Origin: Frankia sp. AgB1.9
Lineage (GTDB): Bacteria > Actinomycetota > Actinomycetes > Frankiales > Frankiaceae
Assembly (NCBI RefSeq): GCF_016786355.1
Contig: NZ_JADWYX010000033.1
Coordinates: 1 to 64,000 of the forward strand
Direction of reading: 5' to 3'
Length of the DNA stretch: 64,000 nt
Both the position numbers and the translations under genes were made by a program. Positions 18,980-27,872 of this stretch are shown piece after piece (position 1 is the first letter of the stretch; each line of letters begins with the position of its first letter). The notes under the pieces are model-generated. The model was not told where the DNA came from and searched no databases. It saw nothing but the letters and a program-made list of their open reading frames with translations.

Positions 18980-19234
18980 GGCAGGGGAACTGGTTGGTCC
19001 CCGCCGCGTTTTCATACTCAGCCAGCGATCACTCGACGCCGGCAGCCCCTCAGCGCGCTGATCGACAGCGGGGAAGGGACTGGCGTCTCTTCCCCTATTT
19101 GCGTCTTCCGTACAGATGCCCCCAGCTACAACCCCGCGAGCGTCGGAACGCAATCATGAGCTGGCGCGACCGTAGCCAACCGTATTGGGACCGGCGCTAG
19201 GGTCTGACCGGAGGGCGAGCGTCGGGGTGGTGCG

Positions 19235-19825
19235 GTGACGATCGAGGTTCGGGGCAGCCGGGTCGTGTACGAGAACCGGTGGATGCGGGTGCGCGAGGAC
19301 GCGATCGTCCGCGCCGACGGCAGCTCGGGCAGCTACGGCGTCGTCGAAAAGCCCGACTTCGCGCTGGTTGTGCCCGTGGACGTCGACGGGCTGTGGCTGG
19401 TGGAGCAGTACCGCTATCCGGTCGGTGGCCGGTTCTGGGAGTTCCCGCAGGGATCCTGGGAGGACCAGCCGGACGTCGACCCACGCGAGCTGGCGGCGGC
19501 GGAGCTGCGCGAGGAGACCGGGCTGCGTGCGGGGCGTCTCGACCACGTCGGGCGGCTCTTCGCGGCCTATGGGTACTCCACGCAGGGGTGCCAGGTCTGG
19601 GTCGCGTCCGAGCTGTCCGCGGGGCCGCGCGAGCTGTTGGTCGAGGAACAGGACCTGGTCGCCCGGCACGTCGGATTCGACGAATGGGCGGAGCTTCTCG
19701 CCGCGGGGACCATCCAGGACGTGAACACGCTCGCGGCGTGGGCCCTGCTGTGCGCACGCCCGCCCGAGGGGCTCGCCCTGCCCGACACCGCGCGGTTGGG
19801 CGGATCGGGCGACATTCGCCGTTAG
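19235..19825 (+). CDS. Nudix hydrolase (ADP-ribose pyrophosphatase-like)
   Basis: 196 residues from a GTG start. The fold is recognisable: KPDFALVVPVDVDGLWLVEQYRYPVGGRFWEFPQGSW, then AAAELREETGLRAG. The Nudix box is non-canonical: Arg of the REUXEEXGU core is Ala and the spacing after the leading Gly is longer than usual, but the metal-binding EE pair is present. Enzymes of this kind hydrolyse ADP-sugars or related nucleoside diphosphates. The 100-residue gene follows after 10 bp and is probably co-transcribed. Confidence 0.85.
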   Translation: MTIEVRGSRVVYENRWMRVREDAIVRADGSSGSYGVVEKPDFALVVPVDVDGLWLVEQYRYPVGGRFWEFPQGSWEDQPDVDPRELAAAELREETGLRAGRLDHVGRLFAAYGYSTQGCQVWVASELSAGPRELLVEEQDLVARHVGFDEWAELLAAGTIQDVNTLAAWALLCARPPEGLALPDTARLGGSGDIRR

Positions 19826-19835
19826 CCTGCGGATC

Positions 19836-20138
19836 GTGCGAGTGCGCCGTATCGACGTCCGGGACGTCGGCTGGGAGATCGACCAGCCGTCGTACCGCGT
19901 CCACTTCTGGACCCGACCCGCGCACTCGAACGCCGCGCCGACCGCCACCGAGTTCGAGATCACCGACACCGACGTCGCGGACGTCCTCGGCTGGGCTCAG
20001 CGCACCGCCGGCAACCGAACTTTCGCCCTCTACGCCGTCTGCGACCTGGGCGACACCAAAGGCCTGGTCAGGTTGACGGGCGCGGACCCGACGCGGGCGT
20101 CCGGCCCGCGGGCCACGCACTCGATTGGCCCCCGCTGA
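19836..20138 (+). CDS. Small hypothetical protein
   Basis: 100 residues from GTG (a second in-frame GTG is at 19842). Segments such as VGWEIDQPSYRVHFWTRP and ADVLGWAQRTAGNRTFALYAVCDLGDTKGLVRLTG look like a compact globular domain with aromatic strands; I do not recognise the family. It lies 10 bp after the Nudix gene on the same strand, so co-transcription is likely. The last 12 residues look unstructured. Confidence 0.65.
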   Translation: MRVRRIDVRDVGWEIDQPSYRVHFWTRPAHSNAAPTATEFEITDTDVADVLGWAQRTAGNRTFALYAVCDLGDTKGLVRLTGADPTRASGPRATHSIGPR

Positions 20139-20195
20139 CGTCACTCGCCGCCTGGGTAGGACCTCCGGGCGCTTCGCTTCCGGGAACGCATGAAT

Positions 20196-20594
20196 CTACG
20201 ATTCGGCGGCGTTCACCCCCGGGAGGTCGGCAAATCGGGCCTTTGCGTCCCAGCTGACGATGGTTCGGCCAGTCTCGGCAGCGTGCGCGGCAACGATCAG
20301 GTCATGTTTCCCCCGCGGTCGGCCACTCTTGCGCGACCAGGCCATCAGCCGTGCGTGATGCGCGGCGGTGCCGTTCGTGTAGGCAAGCACGTCCAGAGCC
20401 GATGTAATGGCCGCCAACGACCGGGACCGGTGCGCCGCCCGTTCTGCACTGTCGGCCAGCTCGATGCCGACCCGATATTCCGCCACCGTGACTGCGGCGA
20501 CCGCTACTTCGTCATCGTCCCATGCGAACTGATCGACAGTTCCCCGCTCGAAGGCGACCAGCAGGTTCGTATCGAGGATCAGGCGCCGGCCCAT
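20196..20594 (-). CDS. vapC: VapC-type PIN-domain toxin
   Basis: 132 residues. The PIN acidic residues are all visible: Asp in ILDTNLLVAFE, Glu in VAEYRVG, Asp in KHDLIVAAHA and Asp in SWDAKARFADLPGV. Such toxins cut tRNA or rRNA using Mg2+. The ATG overlaps the end of the antitoxin gene by 16 bp, giving the standard antitoxin-then-toxin order on the minus strand. Confidence 0.92.
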   Translation of the reverse strand: MGRRLILDTNLLVAFERGTVDQFAWDDDEVAVAAVTVAEYRVGIELADSAERAAHRSRSLAAITSALDVLAYTNGTAAHHARLMAWSRKSGRPRGKHDLIVAAHAAETGRTIVSWDAKARFADLPGVNAAES

Positions 20595-20836
20595 GGATCA
20601 CCTTCATAAGGTAGGAGTGAGTCGACCGCCGCGGCGATGGTCTCTTCAAACGCGTCGTCCGGAGGGGTGGTACCCGCGAGGGCAGCCCGCAGATCTGCCC
20701 CGGTCCGGCGACGCGCCGGCCCGATCTCGGCGATCCGACGGTTCCCACGCGTGATCGTGATGGTCTCACCGGCTTCGACTGCGTCAAGCAGGTCGGAGAA
20801 CCTTCGCGAAGCCTCAGTGGCCGTCATCGTTCTCAT
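20579..20836 (-). CDS. vapB: VapB-type antitoxin (Phd/YefM fold)
   Basis: 85 residues starting MRTMTATEASRRFSDLLDAVEAGETITITRGNRRIAEI, a typical Phd/YefM N-terminus for DNA binding and dimerisation; the C-terminal part would neutralise the PIN toxin. The frame stays open far upstream, but the conserved start is at 20836, 12 bp after a perfect palindromic operator. The second ATG (MTATEAS) nine bases later is an alternative. Confidence 0.9.
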   Translation of the reverse strand: MRTMTATEASRRFSDLLDAVEAGETITITRGNRRIAEIGPARRRTGADLRAALAGTTPPDDAFEETIAAAVDSLLPYEGDPWAGA

Positions 20837-20848
20837 GAGAGCGAGTGT

Positions 20849-20865
20849 AATCTGACAATCAGATT
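20849..20865 (-). promoter_or_regulatory. vapBC autoregulatory operator
   Basis: AATCTGACAATCAGATT is a perfect 7-3-7 palindrome centred 21 bp before the antitoxin start. Read on the minus strand, TACACT next to it is a usable -10 box, so VapB binding would block the promoter. Confidence 0.75.
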
Positions 20866-21264
20866 CGCCGCCGGTACGGCCTTGATCGTCGAGAACGGTT
20901 AGCAGTTCATCAAGGAACGCCGACGGCATCCGACCGGCAATGCCACATTTGTTCTGCGCATCGGAGCATGGAAGGTCAGGGACCGCCTCGCGCAACAGTG
21001 CGGCGGCACACCGGATCCGCCATCTCGCGTCCGGCCCAGAGCGCCGCCCGAGCCGGTCAGAGCCAGTCATCGCCATCCCCCAGTTCATCGGTACGGGACA
21101 AACTGTTTCCCATTCACGGTCCGCAGGCGCCGTCCACGACTCGGAACCTGCCGGGTCAGACCGTGTCGACTAAGACCCTGTCTGGTCAGACAGTACCAGA
21201 TGGGGATCATCTGCGCAGGCGAGCCCGGGAGCCCGGGTCGGGGGTCGGATGACGCCCCCGCGGC
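20866..21264. other. Gap between vapBC and iclR gene
   Basis: About 400 bp with no supported gene. A perfect dyad CTGTCTG-GT-CAGACAG lies at 21178-21193, 72 bp past the IclR-family stop (minus strand), and may be its terminator. The block CCTTGATC at 20879-20886 resembles the end of the dispersed hairpins. Plus-strand frames here contain short GQTV repeats but no recognisable protein. Confidence 0.5.
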
Positions 21265-22191
21265 TCAGACCGGCTGCGCGGCGGGCGCCCGGCCGGCGAT
21301 GTCGGCGGTGAGGGCTGTGGTGGCGGCACGCAGGGCGGCGCCGACGCGGTCGGCCTCGGCGCCGGTGATGTCAGCCGCGAAGCCGCGCAGCGACAGGAGC
21401 AGGGTGACCTCGCCGTGGGCGTCGAACACGGGGGCCGACACGGAGTCGACACGGTAGGTGGCGGCTGGATCCAGGTCGCCGGCGACGAAGTCGGTGGGGT
21501 GCGGGAGGTGGGCGGCCAGGTCCCGGAGGAGGGCGGGGAGCTGGGCGCGCAGGTTGGCGGCGGCCGCGGCGCCGACCTGGCGGCGGATGCGCTCGTCAAG
21601 AGAAGCCGCGAGCTCGACGGAGTAGCCGCAGGCCCGGATGACCGGAAGGATCTCGTCGCGGTACTGCGCGCGGTCGGCGTCGTCCTGCCCTGCATCGTCG
21701 TGCGCGGCCCGGTCCAGCCAGGCGTCGACGACGGCGTCCGGCTGCCAGGCCATGAAGGTGGCGCCGAGCGGCGGGTGGAACGGGATGCGGTCGCCGACCC
21801 GCAGCGTCGCGACCGGGCGCGGGCCGTGTGGGTCGACGACGAGGTGCGCGACGGTCGCGTACTCGGCGGCCGGGACGAGGGCGACGACGGACAGGCCGAG
21901 GCGGCGGTGCAGGTCGGCCATCAGCGCCCGCCCGGCGGCGAGCGCGTCGGTGCCCGCGGCGGCGGCCTGGCCGGCGGCGATCAGGCCGGGGCCCAGCGCG
22001 TAGGTGCGCCGGGTCGGGTGGCGTCGCAGCCAGCCGGCGCGTTCCAGGGCGGCGAGTGTCGGGTAGCAGGTCGCCGGCGTCGCGCCGAGCCGCCGCGCGA
22101 TCTCCGACTGGCTCAGCCCACCCGCGGCGCCGGCGAGCATTTCCACGACCGCGACGACCCGGTCGGTCTGCGGCGACGGACGGGACGACAT
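21265..22191 (-). CDS. IclR-family transcriptional regulator
   Basis: 308 residues from the ATG at 22191 (MSSRPSPQTDRVVAVVEML). The N-terminal winged helix reads GGLSQSEIARRLGATPATCYPTLAALERAGWLRRHPTRRTYALGPGL; the effector domain follows (about 90-300). It is divergent from the amidohydrolase operon with 133 bp between starts, so it most likely controls that operon in response to a substrate or product. A longer reading frame to 22401 crosses the operator region and is not used. Confidence 0.9.
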   Translation of the reverse strand: MSSRPSPQTDRVVAVVEMLAGAAGGLSQSEIARRLGATPATCYPTLAALERAGWLRRHPTRRTYALGPGLIAAGQAAAAGTDALAAGRALMADLHRRLGLSVVALVPAAEYATVAHLVVDPHGPRPVATLRVGDRIPFHPPLGATFMAWQPDAVVDAWLDRAAHDDAGQDDADRAQYRDEILPVIRACGYSVELAASLDERIRRQVGAAAAANLRAQLPALLRDLAAHLPHPTDFVAGDLDPAATYRVDSVSAPVFDAHGEVTLLLSLRGFAADITGAEADRVGAALRAATTALTADIAGRAPAAQPV

Positions 22192-22213
22192 GGTCCGCAC
22201 TCTAGCCGCGTCT

Positions 22214-22249
22214 TTTGCATAGTGCGAATATTGACATGCCTGGTGCAAA
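22214..22249. promoter_or_regulatory. Operator/promoter between iclR and amidohydrolase genes
   Basis: TTTGCATAGTGCGAA (22214-22228) is a near-perfect dyad and the half-site TGCAAA recurs at 22244-22249. Between them TTGACA (22231-22236) is a consensus -35 box reading toward the amidohydrolases. The layout suits an IclR protein controlling both directions. Confidence 0.6.
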
Positions 22250-22324
22250 GAGGTTCCCTGATCGGGCGGCGGACAGGGCCCGTCGTCACGCCGATGCGGC
22301 CGGCCGAGCCGGAGGGACATCCCC

Positions 22325-23620
22325 ATGCCCAACCCCGAAAGCACGCCAGACACCAGCGCGTACGTCGTCATCTCGTCCGACTCCCACGCGGGATTACCCA
22401 CCGAGCAGTACCGGGACTATCTGGAGAAGGAGTTCCACCCGGCGTTCGACGAGTTCCTCGCCGGCCGACCGGCCGCGGTCGAGGAAATCCGCCGCAGGGG
22501 CGTGACCGACGAGAAGTTCGCGCAGAAATGGTTCACCGAGAACGCGGAGCGGCTGGAGGGCGGCTGGGAGGCGGAGCGGCGCAACAAGGAGATGGACGCC
22601 GACGGTATCTGCGCCGAGATCATCTTCCCGGACGCGGACGCCGTCGAAAGCCGCACCTGCGCGCCGTTCGGCACCGGGCTCGGGCTTTCCGGTGACCTCG
22701 ACCCGGTACTCGGCCTGGCCGGTGCCCGGGCGCACAACCGCTGGCTCTCAGAGCTGTGCGCCGACTCGCCACAACGCCGCCGCGGGGTCGCGCTGGTGCA
22801 GATCACCGCGCCGCTGGACGACGTGCTGGCCGAGATCCGCCGGGCCTACGAGTCGGGCCTGCGGGCGGTGATGATCCCGGCGATGTGGATGAACCAGGCC
22901 CCGTACCACGACCGGCGCTACGACCCGGTCTGGGAGCTGTGCCAGGACCTGGAGCTGCCGGTGCTCACCCATTCCGGCCCGGCGGACAAGGAGAGCTACG
23001 GCGACCACCTCGGCATTTACGTCACCGAGGTGACCTGGTGGCCGGCCCGCCCGATGTGGTTCCTGCTCTGGTCGGGCGTGTTCGAACGATTCCCCCGGCT
23101 GCGGTTCGGCGTCGCCGAGGCGGGCTGCTGGTGGGTGGCGAACCTGCTGTGGTTCTGGGACCGGCTGTACCTCGGTTCGAAGGGCGCGGAGAAGCTCGGC
23201 TCCCTCGGCGACCTGACGATGGCCCCGAGCGACTACTTCGACCGGAACATCTTCATCTGCTCGTCGAACACAAAGCGGCGCGAGATCGGGATGCGCTACG
23301 AGATCGGCGTCGACAACATGCTCTGGGGAAACGACTTCCCGCACCCCGAGGGCACCTGGCCTCGATCGCGCGAATGGCTGAGGAAGACCTTCCACGACGT
23401 GCCGGTCGACGAGACCCGCCGCATGCTCGGCGCGGCCGCGGCCGAGGTCTTCGGGTTCGACCTCGACGAGCTGCGGCCCATCGCCGACCGGCTCGCGGTC
23501 ACCCCGGAAAGCCTCGGCCAGAACGACGACGACGCCAATATCGCCAGCTGGGCCCGCGCGAAATCCGCGGGCCGGCACTGGCTGACCGGCGACGACCTGC
23601 CGATGGGGGTCGCCGAATGA
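22325..23620 (+). CDS. Amidohydrolase family protein (ACMSD-like), first of pair
   Basis: 431 residues, amidohydrolase_2 (PF04909) type TIM barrel. Metal-site elements: YVVISSDSHAG at the start, LTHSGPADK in the middle, and WGNDFPHPEGTWP near the C-terminus. These proteins hydrolyse or decarboxylate cyclic and aromatic acids; the substrate is unknown. The ATG of the next gene overlaps its stop (ATGA), so the two are translated together. Divergent from the IclR regulator. Confidence 0.88.
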   Translation: MPNPESTPDTSAYVVISSDSHAGLPTEQYRDYLEKEFHPAFDEFLAGRPAAVEEIRRRGVTDEKFAQKWFTENAERLEGGWEAERRNKEMDADGICAEIIFPDADAVESRTCAPFGTGLGLSGDLDPVLGLAGARAHNRWLSELCADSPQRRRGVALVQITAPLDDVLAEIRRAYESGLRAVMIPAMWMNQAPYHDRRYDPVWELCQDLELPVLTHSGPADKESYGDHLGIYVTEVTWWPARPMWFLLWSGVFERFPRLRFGVAEAGCWWVANLLWFWDRLYLGSKGAEKLGSLGDLTMAPSDYFDRNIFICSSNTKRREIGMRYEIGVDNMLWGNDFPHPEGTWPRSREWLRKTFHDVPVDETRRMLGAAAAEVFGFDLDELRPIADRLAVTPESLGQNDDDANIASWARAKSAGRHWLTGDDLPMGVAE

Positions 23621-24873
23621 GCGGGAACGGTCCAGCGCCCGACGACCGGTACGTCGTCATCTCCGCCGACTGCCACGGCGGCGGCAGCATTCTCGACTAC
23701 CGCCCCTACCTGGAGAAGCGTTACCTCGACGACTTCGACGCCTGGTCCCGCGACTACGTCAACCCGTACTCGGACCTGGAAGGCGACCTGGGCCCGCGAA
23801 ACTGGGACTCGTCGCGGCGGCTGGCCGACCTGGAGGCCGACGGCATCGTCGCCGAGGTGATCTACCCGAACACCGTGCCGCCGTTCTACCCGAACAGCTC
23901 CCTGGTGGAGCAGCCGCCGGCGCCGAACTCCGGCGACCTGGACCGGCGCTGGGCCGGCCTGCGGGCACACAACCGGTGGCTGGCCGACTTCTGCGCGGCC
24001 GCGCCTGGCCGGCGCGCCGGGATCGCCCAGATCATGCTGCACGACGTGGCCGCGGCGGTCGCCGAGGTGCGGTGGGCCAAGGAGAACGGGCTGACCGGCG
24101 GGGTGCTGCTGCCGGGGGCCCCGCCCGGGTCGGGGGTGCCGGCGCTCTACGACCCCGAGTACTACGAGCCGCTGTGGGCGGTCTGCGCCGAGTTGGACCT
24201 GCCGGTCAACCACCACGCCGGCTCGGCCGCCCCGCCGGCCGGCGAGCGCGCCGAGGACAAGGTGATCCTCCTGCTGGAGGTCACCTGGTGGGCCCACCGG
24301 GCGTTCTCCCACCTGCTGGTCGGCGGGGTGTTCGAGCGGCATCCGGGACTACGGCTGATCCTGGCCGAGCAGGGCACCGCCTGGATCCCGGAGGAGCTGG
24401 CCCGGCTCGACTACTTCTTCGACCGGATGGGGACCGACCGGTCCGGCTCGCAGGAGGCCATCTGGGGCCAGCAGCTCGTCGGGCGGATGTCGCTGAAGCC
24501 GAGCGAGTTCTTCGCCCGCCAGGTGTCGATCGGCGCGAGCTTCATCCGGGGCCACGAGCTGCCGGCCGCCAGCCGGGTCGGCTTCGGCAAGATCATGTGG
24601 GGCAGCGACTACCCGCACCGGGAGGGCAGCCACCCGTTCTCGCGGGAGGCGCTGCGGGCCGCGTTCGCGGGCGTCGACCCGGTCGACGTCGAGCGGATGC
24701 TGGCGACGAACGCCGCCGCGACGTACGGCTTCGACCTCGACGCGCTGCGGCCGGTCGCCGACCGGTTCGGCCCGACCGTCGCCGAGATCGCCGAGCCGCT
24801 GAAGCCCGCGTCCCTGCCGGCGGAGGCGGAGAAGTGCCCAGCCCTGATCGGCTACGGCGCCCCCGCGAGCTGA
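23617..24873 (+). CDS. Amidohydrolase family protein (ACMSD-like), second of pair
   Basis: 418 residues and clearly paralogous to the preceding protein: RYVVISADCHGGG at the start, LPVNHHAGSAAP in the middle, LLEVTWWAHRAFSHLLVGGVFERHPGLRLILAEQG, and WGSDYPHREGSHPFS near the end. The pair may form a heteromer or act on successive intermediates. Start chosen from the ATGA overlap at 23617. About 50 bp separates it from the acetoacetate-decarboxylase-like gene. Confidence 0.88.
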   Translation: MSGNGPAPDDRYVVISADCHGGGSILDYRPYLEKRYLDDFDAWSRDYVNPYSDLEGDLGPRNWDSSRRLADLEADGIVAEVIYPNTVPPFYPNSSLVEQPPAPNSGDLDRRWAGLRAHNRWLADFCAAAPGRRAGIAQIMLHDVAAAVAEVRWAKENGLTGGVLLPGAPPGSGVPALYDPEYYEPLWAVCAELDLPVNHHAGSAAPPAGERAEDKVILLLEVTWWAHRAFSHLLVGGVFERHPGLRLILAEQGTAWIPEELARLDYFFDRMGTDRSGSQEAIWGQQLVGRMSLKPSEFFARQVSIGASFIRGHELPAASRVGFGKIMWGSDYPHREGSHPFSREALRAAFAGVDPVDVERMLATNAAATYGFDLDALRPVADRFGPTVAEIAEPLKPASLPAEAEKCPALIGYGAPAS

Positions 24874-24923
24874 TCCACCCCGTTCCGTTCCCAGGACCAT
24901 CACGCTCCCCAGGAGGAGACGCC

Positions 24924-25721
24924 GTGGCGACCCGCATCCGATATGGCGCCCGTACCCCCGAGCAGCTGCGCAACCGTGAGGTCGAGGCGACCTCCGTCGA
25001 CACCTGGGCGACCTCGCTGGTCGCGATCTACGAGACCGACCCCGCCCTCGTCGCGGCCGTCTTACCCCCGCCGCTCGTGGCCTCCGTCCCCGAGCACGTC
25101 CGAGTGACGATCGCGCGGGTCGACATCCGCGACCTGCCGCCGTTCGGCGCCGGCACGTTCGCCGTGGGCGCGACTCACGACGGGATCGCCGGCGACTACG
25201 CGCTGACGATGCCGATGTCGACCGAACAGTCCGTCGTCGGCGGTCGGGAGACGTTCGGCGAACCGAAGAAGATCGCCGACGTCCGCCTGGACCTTTCCGG
25301 CGGCCTCGCGGTCGGCAGCCGGCTGACCGGCTCGTTCACCCGGCTTGGCGTCACCTATGTCGAGATCGCCGGGATACTCGTCGAGGAGCTGCCGCTACCC
25401 GCCGACCGGGTCCGGACCAGCTTCTACCTGAAGTTCCAGCCGGCCCCCGACGGCAAGGGCTTCGACGACGACCCCGGGCTGGTGCACGTCCAGCGCCGGG
25501 AGAAGACCCGCGCACTGTTCAAGGTCGACGGCGAGGTCATCCTGCGCGAGTCCCGGTTCGACCCGGTCGCGGATCTGCCGGTCCGGCGCCTCGTCGGCAT
25601 CGAGATCGCCGAGCGCTCCAGCCTCCAGACAGGCGCGATCGTGCGCCGTCTGCCGCAGGAGGACGTCATCCCGTTCGCGCACCAGCGTTACGACAACCTT
25701 TCCCCTGTCGGAGAGGAGTAG
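24924..25721 (+). CDS. Acetoacetate decarboxylase-like protein
   Basis: 265 residues from a GTG start with AGGAGGAG a few bases before it. The ADC-family signature is GGRETFGEPKKIADVRL, which holds the candidate Schiff-base lysine, followed by the beta-cone strands (TGSFTRLGVTYVEIAGI; TSFYLKFQPAPDGKGF). Many relatives are not true decarboxylases but carry out aldol-type or hydration chemistry. Position at the end of the amidohydrolase operon suggests it processes a keto-acid made by the pair. Confidence 0.85.
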   Translation: MATRIRYGARTPEQLRNREVEATSVDTWATSLVAIYETDPALVAAVLPPPLVASVPEHVRVTIARVDIRDLPPFGAGTFAVGATHDGIAGDYALTMPMSTEQSVVGGRETFGEPKKIADVRLDLSGGLAVGSRLTGSFTRLGVTYVEIAGILVEELPLPADRVRTSFYLKFQPAPDGKGFDDDPGLVHVQRREKTRALFKVDGEVILRESRFDPVADLPVRRLVGIEIAERSSLQTGAIVRRLPQEDVIPFAHQRYDNLSPVGEE

Positions 25722-25755
25722 GTCTGTTCCCGCTTGCCCGGTGCTCTGCGAATGT

Positions 25756-25791
25756 GACCCGGTACGCGTGGGTGACCAGGTGTACCGGGTC
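25756..25791. terminator. Inverted repeat after ADC-like gene
   Basis: GACCCGGTAC (25756-25765) and GTACCGGGTC (25782-25791) form a perfect 10-bp stem with a 16-base loop. It may end the amidohydrolase operon, or be an operator for the methyltransferase gene that starts 32 bp later. There is no T run. Confidence 0.5.
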
Positions 25792-25823
25792 AGGCAGGCA
25801 CCGACCGACGGGGTGGGCGGACA

Positions 25824-26618
25824 GTGGCAGAGGAACGGCAGGCACCGGACGGGCTGAGCACGGAGATTCCGCACATCGCCCGGGTGTACGACTACTGGCT
25901 CGGCGGCAAGAACAACTTCGCCGCCGACCGGGCGCTGGCCGAACGGGTGCTGGCCGCCGATCCTGCCGTCCGCCTCAGCGTCCGGGCGAACCGGGCGTTC
26001 CTGCGCCGTGCGGTGACCTTCCTGGCCGGCGAGGCTGGCATCCGGCAGTTCCTCGACATCGGCACCGGGCTTCCGTCCTCGGACAACACCCACGAGGTTG
26101 CCCAGCGGGTCGCGCCCGAGAGCCGCGTCGTTTACGTCGACAACGACCCGATCGTTCTGGTCCATGCCAGGGCGCTGCTGACCGCCAGCGTCGCCGGCAC
26201 GACCGCCTACCTGCAGGCCGACGCGCGCGAGCCCGAGAAGATCATCGAGGCCGCCGCGGCGACCCTCGACCTCAGCCAGCCGGTCGCGATCATGCTGATC
26301 GCGATCCTGCACTCCATCTCCGACGGCGACAAGCCCGGTCAGCTCGTCCGCGCGCTGGTCGACGCCGTGCCGTCCGGCAGCTACGTCGCCCTCACCCACA
26401 TCACGCTCGACCTGCGCTCGGAGCACGAGGGGGTCGCCGAGCAGCTCGACAACTCCCCCATCAAGGTCTTCTGGCGGACCCGCGCGGAGGTCACCGGTTT
26501 CCTGGACGGCCTGGAGATCCTGGAGCCCGGAGTGGTGTCGACCTCCCAGTGGCGGCCCGAACCCGGCGCCGACACGACCCCGATGCCGCTCTGGTCCGCG
26601 ATCGCCCGTAAGCCCTGA
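25824..26618 (+). CDS. DUF574-type SAM-dependent methyltransferase
   Basis: 264 residues from a GTG start. The family opening IPHIARVYDYWLGGKNNFAADRALAERVL is intact, followed by a SAM-binding FLDIGTGLPSSDNTHEVAQ and VVYVDNDPIVLVHARALL. This methyltransferase_19/DUF574 group is abundant in Streptomyces and Frankia with unknown substrates. The stop codon lies inside a 22-bp tandem duplication. Confidence 0.9.
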   Translation: MAEERQAPDGLSTEIPHIARVYDYWLGGKNNFAADRALAERVLAADPAVRLSVRANRAFLRRAVTFLAGEAGIRQFLDIGTGLPSSDNTHEVAQRVAPESRVVYVDNDPIVLVHARALLTASVAGTTAYLQADAREPEKIIEAAAATLDLSQPVAIMLIAILHSISDGDKPGQLVRALVDAVPSGSYVALTHITLDLRSEHEGVAEQLDNSPIKVFWRTRAEVTGFLDGLEILEPGVVSTSQWRPEPGADTTPMPLWSAIARKP

Positions 26619-26654
26619 CACCACCCGGCCGGAGCCCTGACACCACCCGGCCGG
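26611..26654. repeat. 22-bp tandem duplication across a stop codon
   Basis: Two exact 22-bp copies (26611-26632 and 26633-26654). The first contains the TGA of the DUF574 methyltransferase; the second is a non-coding copy directly after it. Confidence 0.9.
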
Positions 26655-26692
26655 CGGCCGGACGGGCCCGGCCGCCTGGCAGGATCGGCGCC

Positions 26693-27562
26693 ATGGCGAC
26701 GGTGGTCTCGTTCCACGCCCATCCGGACGACGAGGCGCTCTGGACCGGAGGAACGCTGGCCCTGCTGGCCGCGGCCGGCCACCGCGTGATCATCGTGGTC
26801 GCCACGGACGGGGACATGGGCGATGGGCCGGCGGCCGGGGCTCGGCTGGCGGAGCTCGCCGCGAGCGCCACGGTGCTGGGCGTCGCGCGGGTCGAGTACC
26901 TGGGCTACGCCGACAGCGGGCACGGGCCGCTGCTCTACCCGGACCCGGCAGACCGGCGGCGGTTCGCCCGGGTCGACCTCGACGAGGCGGCCGGGAAGCT
27001 GGCCGCCCTGCTGCGGGCCGAGGCGGCCGAGGTCCTGATCAGCTACGACGCCCAGGGCGGCTACGGGCATCGCGACCATGTCCGCGTCCACCAGGTCGGT
27101 GCCCGCGCGGCCACGCTGGCCGGCGGCGTGCGGGTGCTGGAGGCGACCCTCCCCCGCGAGCCCGTCGAGCGGGCCATGCGCCTCGGCCGGCTCGGCGCAT
27201 CCCTGCGACCGGCCCGGCCCCGCGGCGCGGCCTCGGGTCGGCAGCCGGTTGGGCCGCCGGCCAGCGAACCAGACCCGGCCTACTCGCCGAACCCGCCGAT
27301 GTTCACGCCGCGCCGGGAGATCGCTTACCGGGTCGACGTCCGTCGCCACGCCCGAGCGAAACGCGCCTCGCTCGCCGTCCACGCCTCCCAGCTCACCGGC
27401 CGGTCCGCGCCCGCCAGGCTGCGTCGCGCGGCCGTCCAGCTGCCCGTCCCGCTGTTCGCCCTGCTCGGCGGTCGCGAGTACTTCAACGACCCGGCCGCCA
27501 CCGGCGCCGCGTTCCTCGACGTCTTCCCGCCGGTCGACCCGGCGTCGCCGCGCGGCGGGTGA
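26693..27562 (+). CDS. PIG-L family deacetylase
   Basis: 289 residues. Zinc-site motifs HAHPDDEALWTGGTL (near residues 8-22) and GYGHRDHVRVHQVG (near 122-135) mark the LmbE/PIG-L fold, which removes acetyl from N-acetylglucosamine-type groups; in actinomycetes this includes mycothiol enzymes MshB and Mca. Which role applies is not clear from sequence. The gene is followed 44 bp downstream by DUF2277. Confidence 0.87.
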   Translation: MATVVSFHAHPDDEALWTGGTLALLAAAGHRVIIVVATDGDMGDGPAAGARLAELAASATVLGVARVEYLGYADSGHGPLLYPDPADRRRFARVDLDEAAGKLAALLRAEAAEVLISYDAQGGYGHRDHVRVHQVGARAATLAGGVRVLEATLPREPVERAMRLGRLGASLRPARPRGAASGRQPVGPPASEPDPAYSPNPPMFTPRREIAYRVDVRRHARAKRASLAVHASQLTGRSAPARLRRAAVQLPVPLFALLGGREYFNDPAATGAAFLDVFPPVDPASPRGG

Positions 27563-27606
27563 GGCGCCCGGCCTGGGCTGTCGGTGGCCGGGCCTACCGT
27601 GGGCTT

Positions 27607-27870
27607 ATGTGCAGGAACATCACGGAGCTGCGCGGGCTGGAACCGCCGGCGACCGACGAGGAGATCGCCGCGGCGGCGTTGCAGTTCGTCCGCAAGGTCA
27701 GCGGTCTGCGGCAGCCACCACCGGGCGCGGCCGAGGCGTTCGACACGGCGGCGGCCGAGGTAACGGCGTCAATCCACCGGCTGCTGAAGGCGCTGCCGGC
27801 CCGGCGCCAGCCACCCGCCACAGTCCCGCCCCTGCGCCGCCCGGAGGTCCGCGCCCGGCTCGGGCTCTGA
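27607..27870 (+). CDS. DUF2277 domain protein
   Basis: 87 residues beginning MCRNITELRGLEPPATDEEIAAAALQFVRKVSG, matching the conserved MCRNI opening of DUF2277. Function is not known; relatives are small, helical and widespread in soil actinobacteria. A strong hairpin directly follows the stop, so this is the last gene of the PIG-L unit. Confidence 0.88.
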   Translation: MCRNITELRGLEPPATDEEIAAAALQFVRKVSGLRQPPPGAAEAFDTAAAEVTASIHRLLKALPARRQPPATVPPLRRPEVRARLGL

Positions 27871-27872
27871 CG

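Noticed and set aside
20837-21088. 84-codon N-terminal extension of the VapB antitoxin
   Set aside because: Crosses the perfect operator palindrome; conserved antitoxin start lies downstream.
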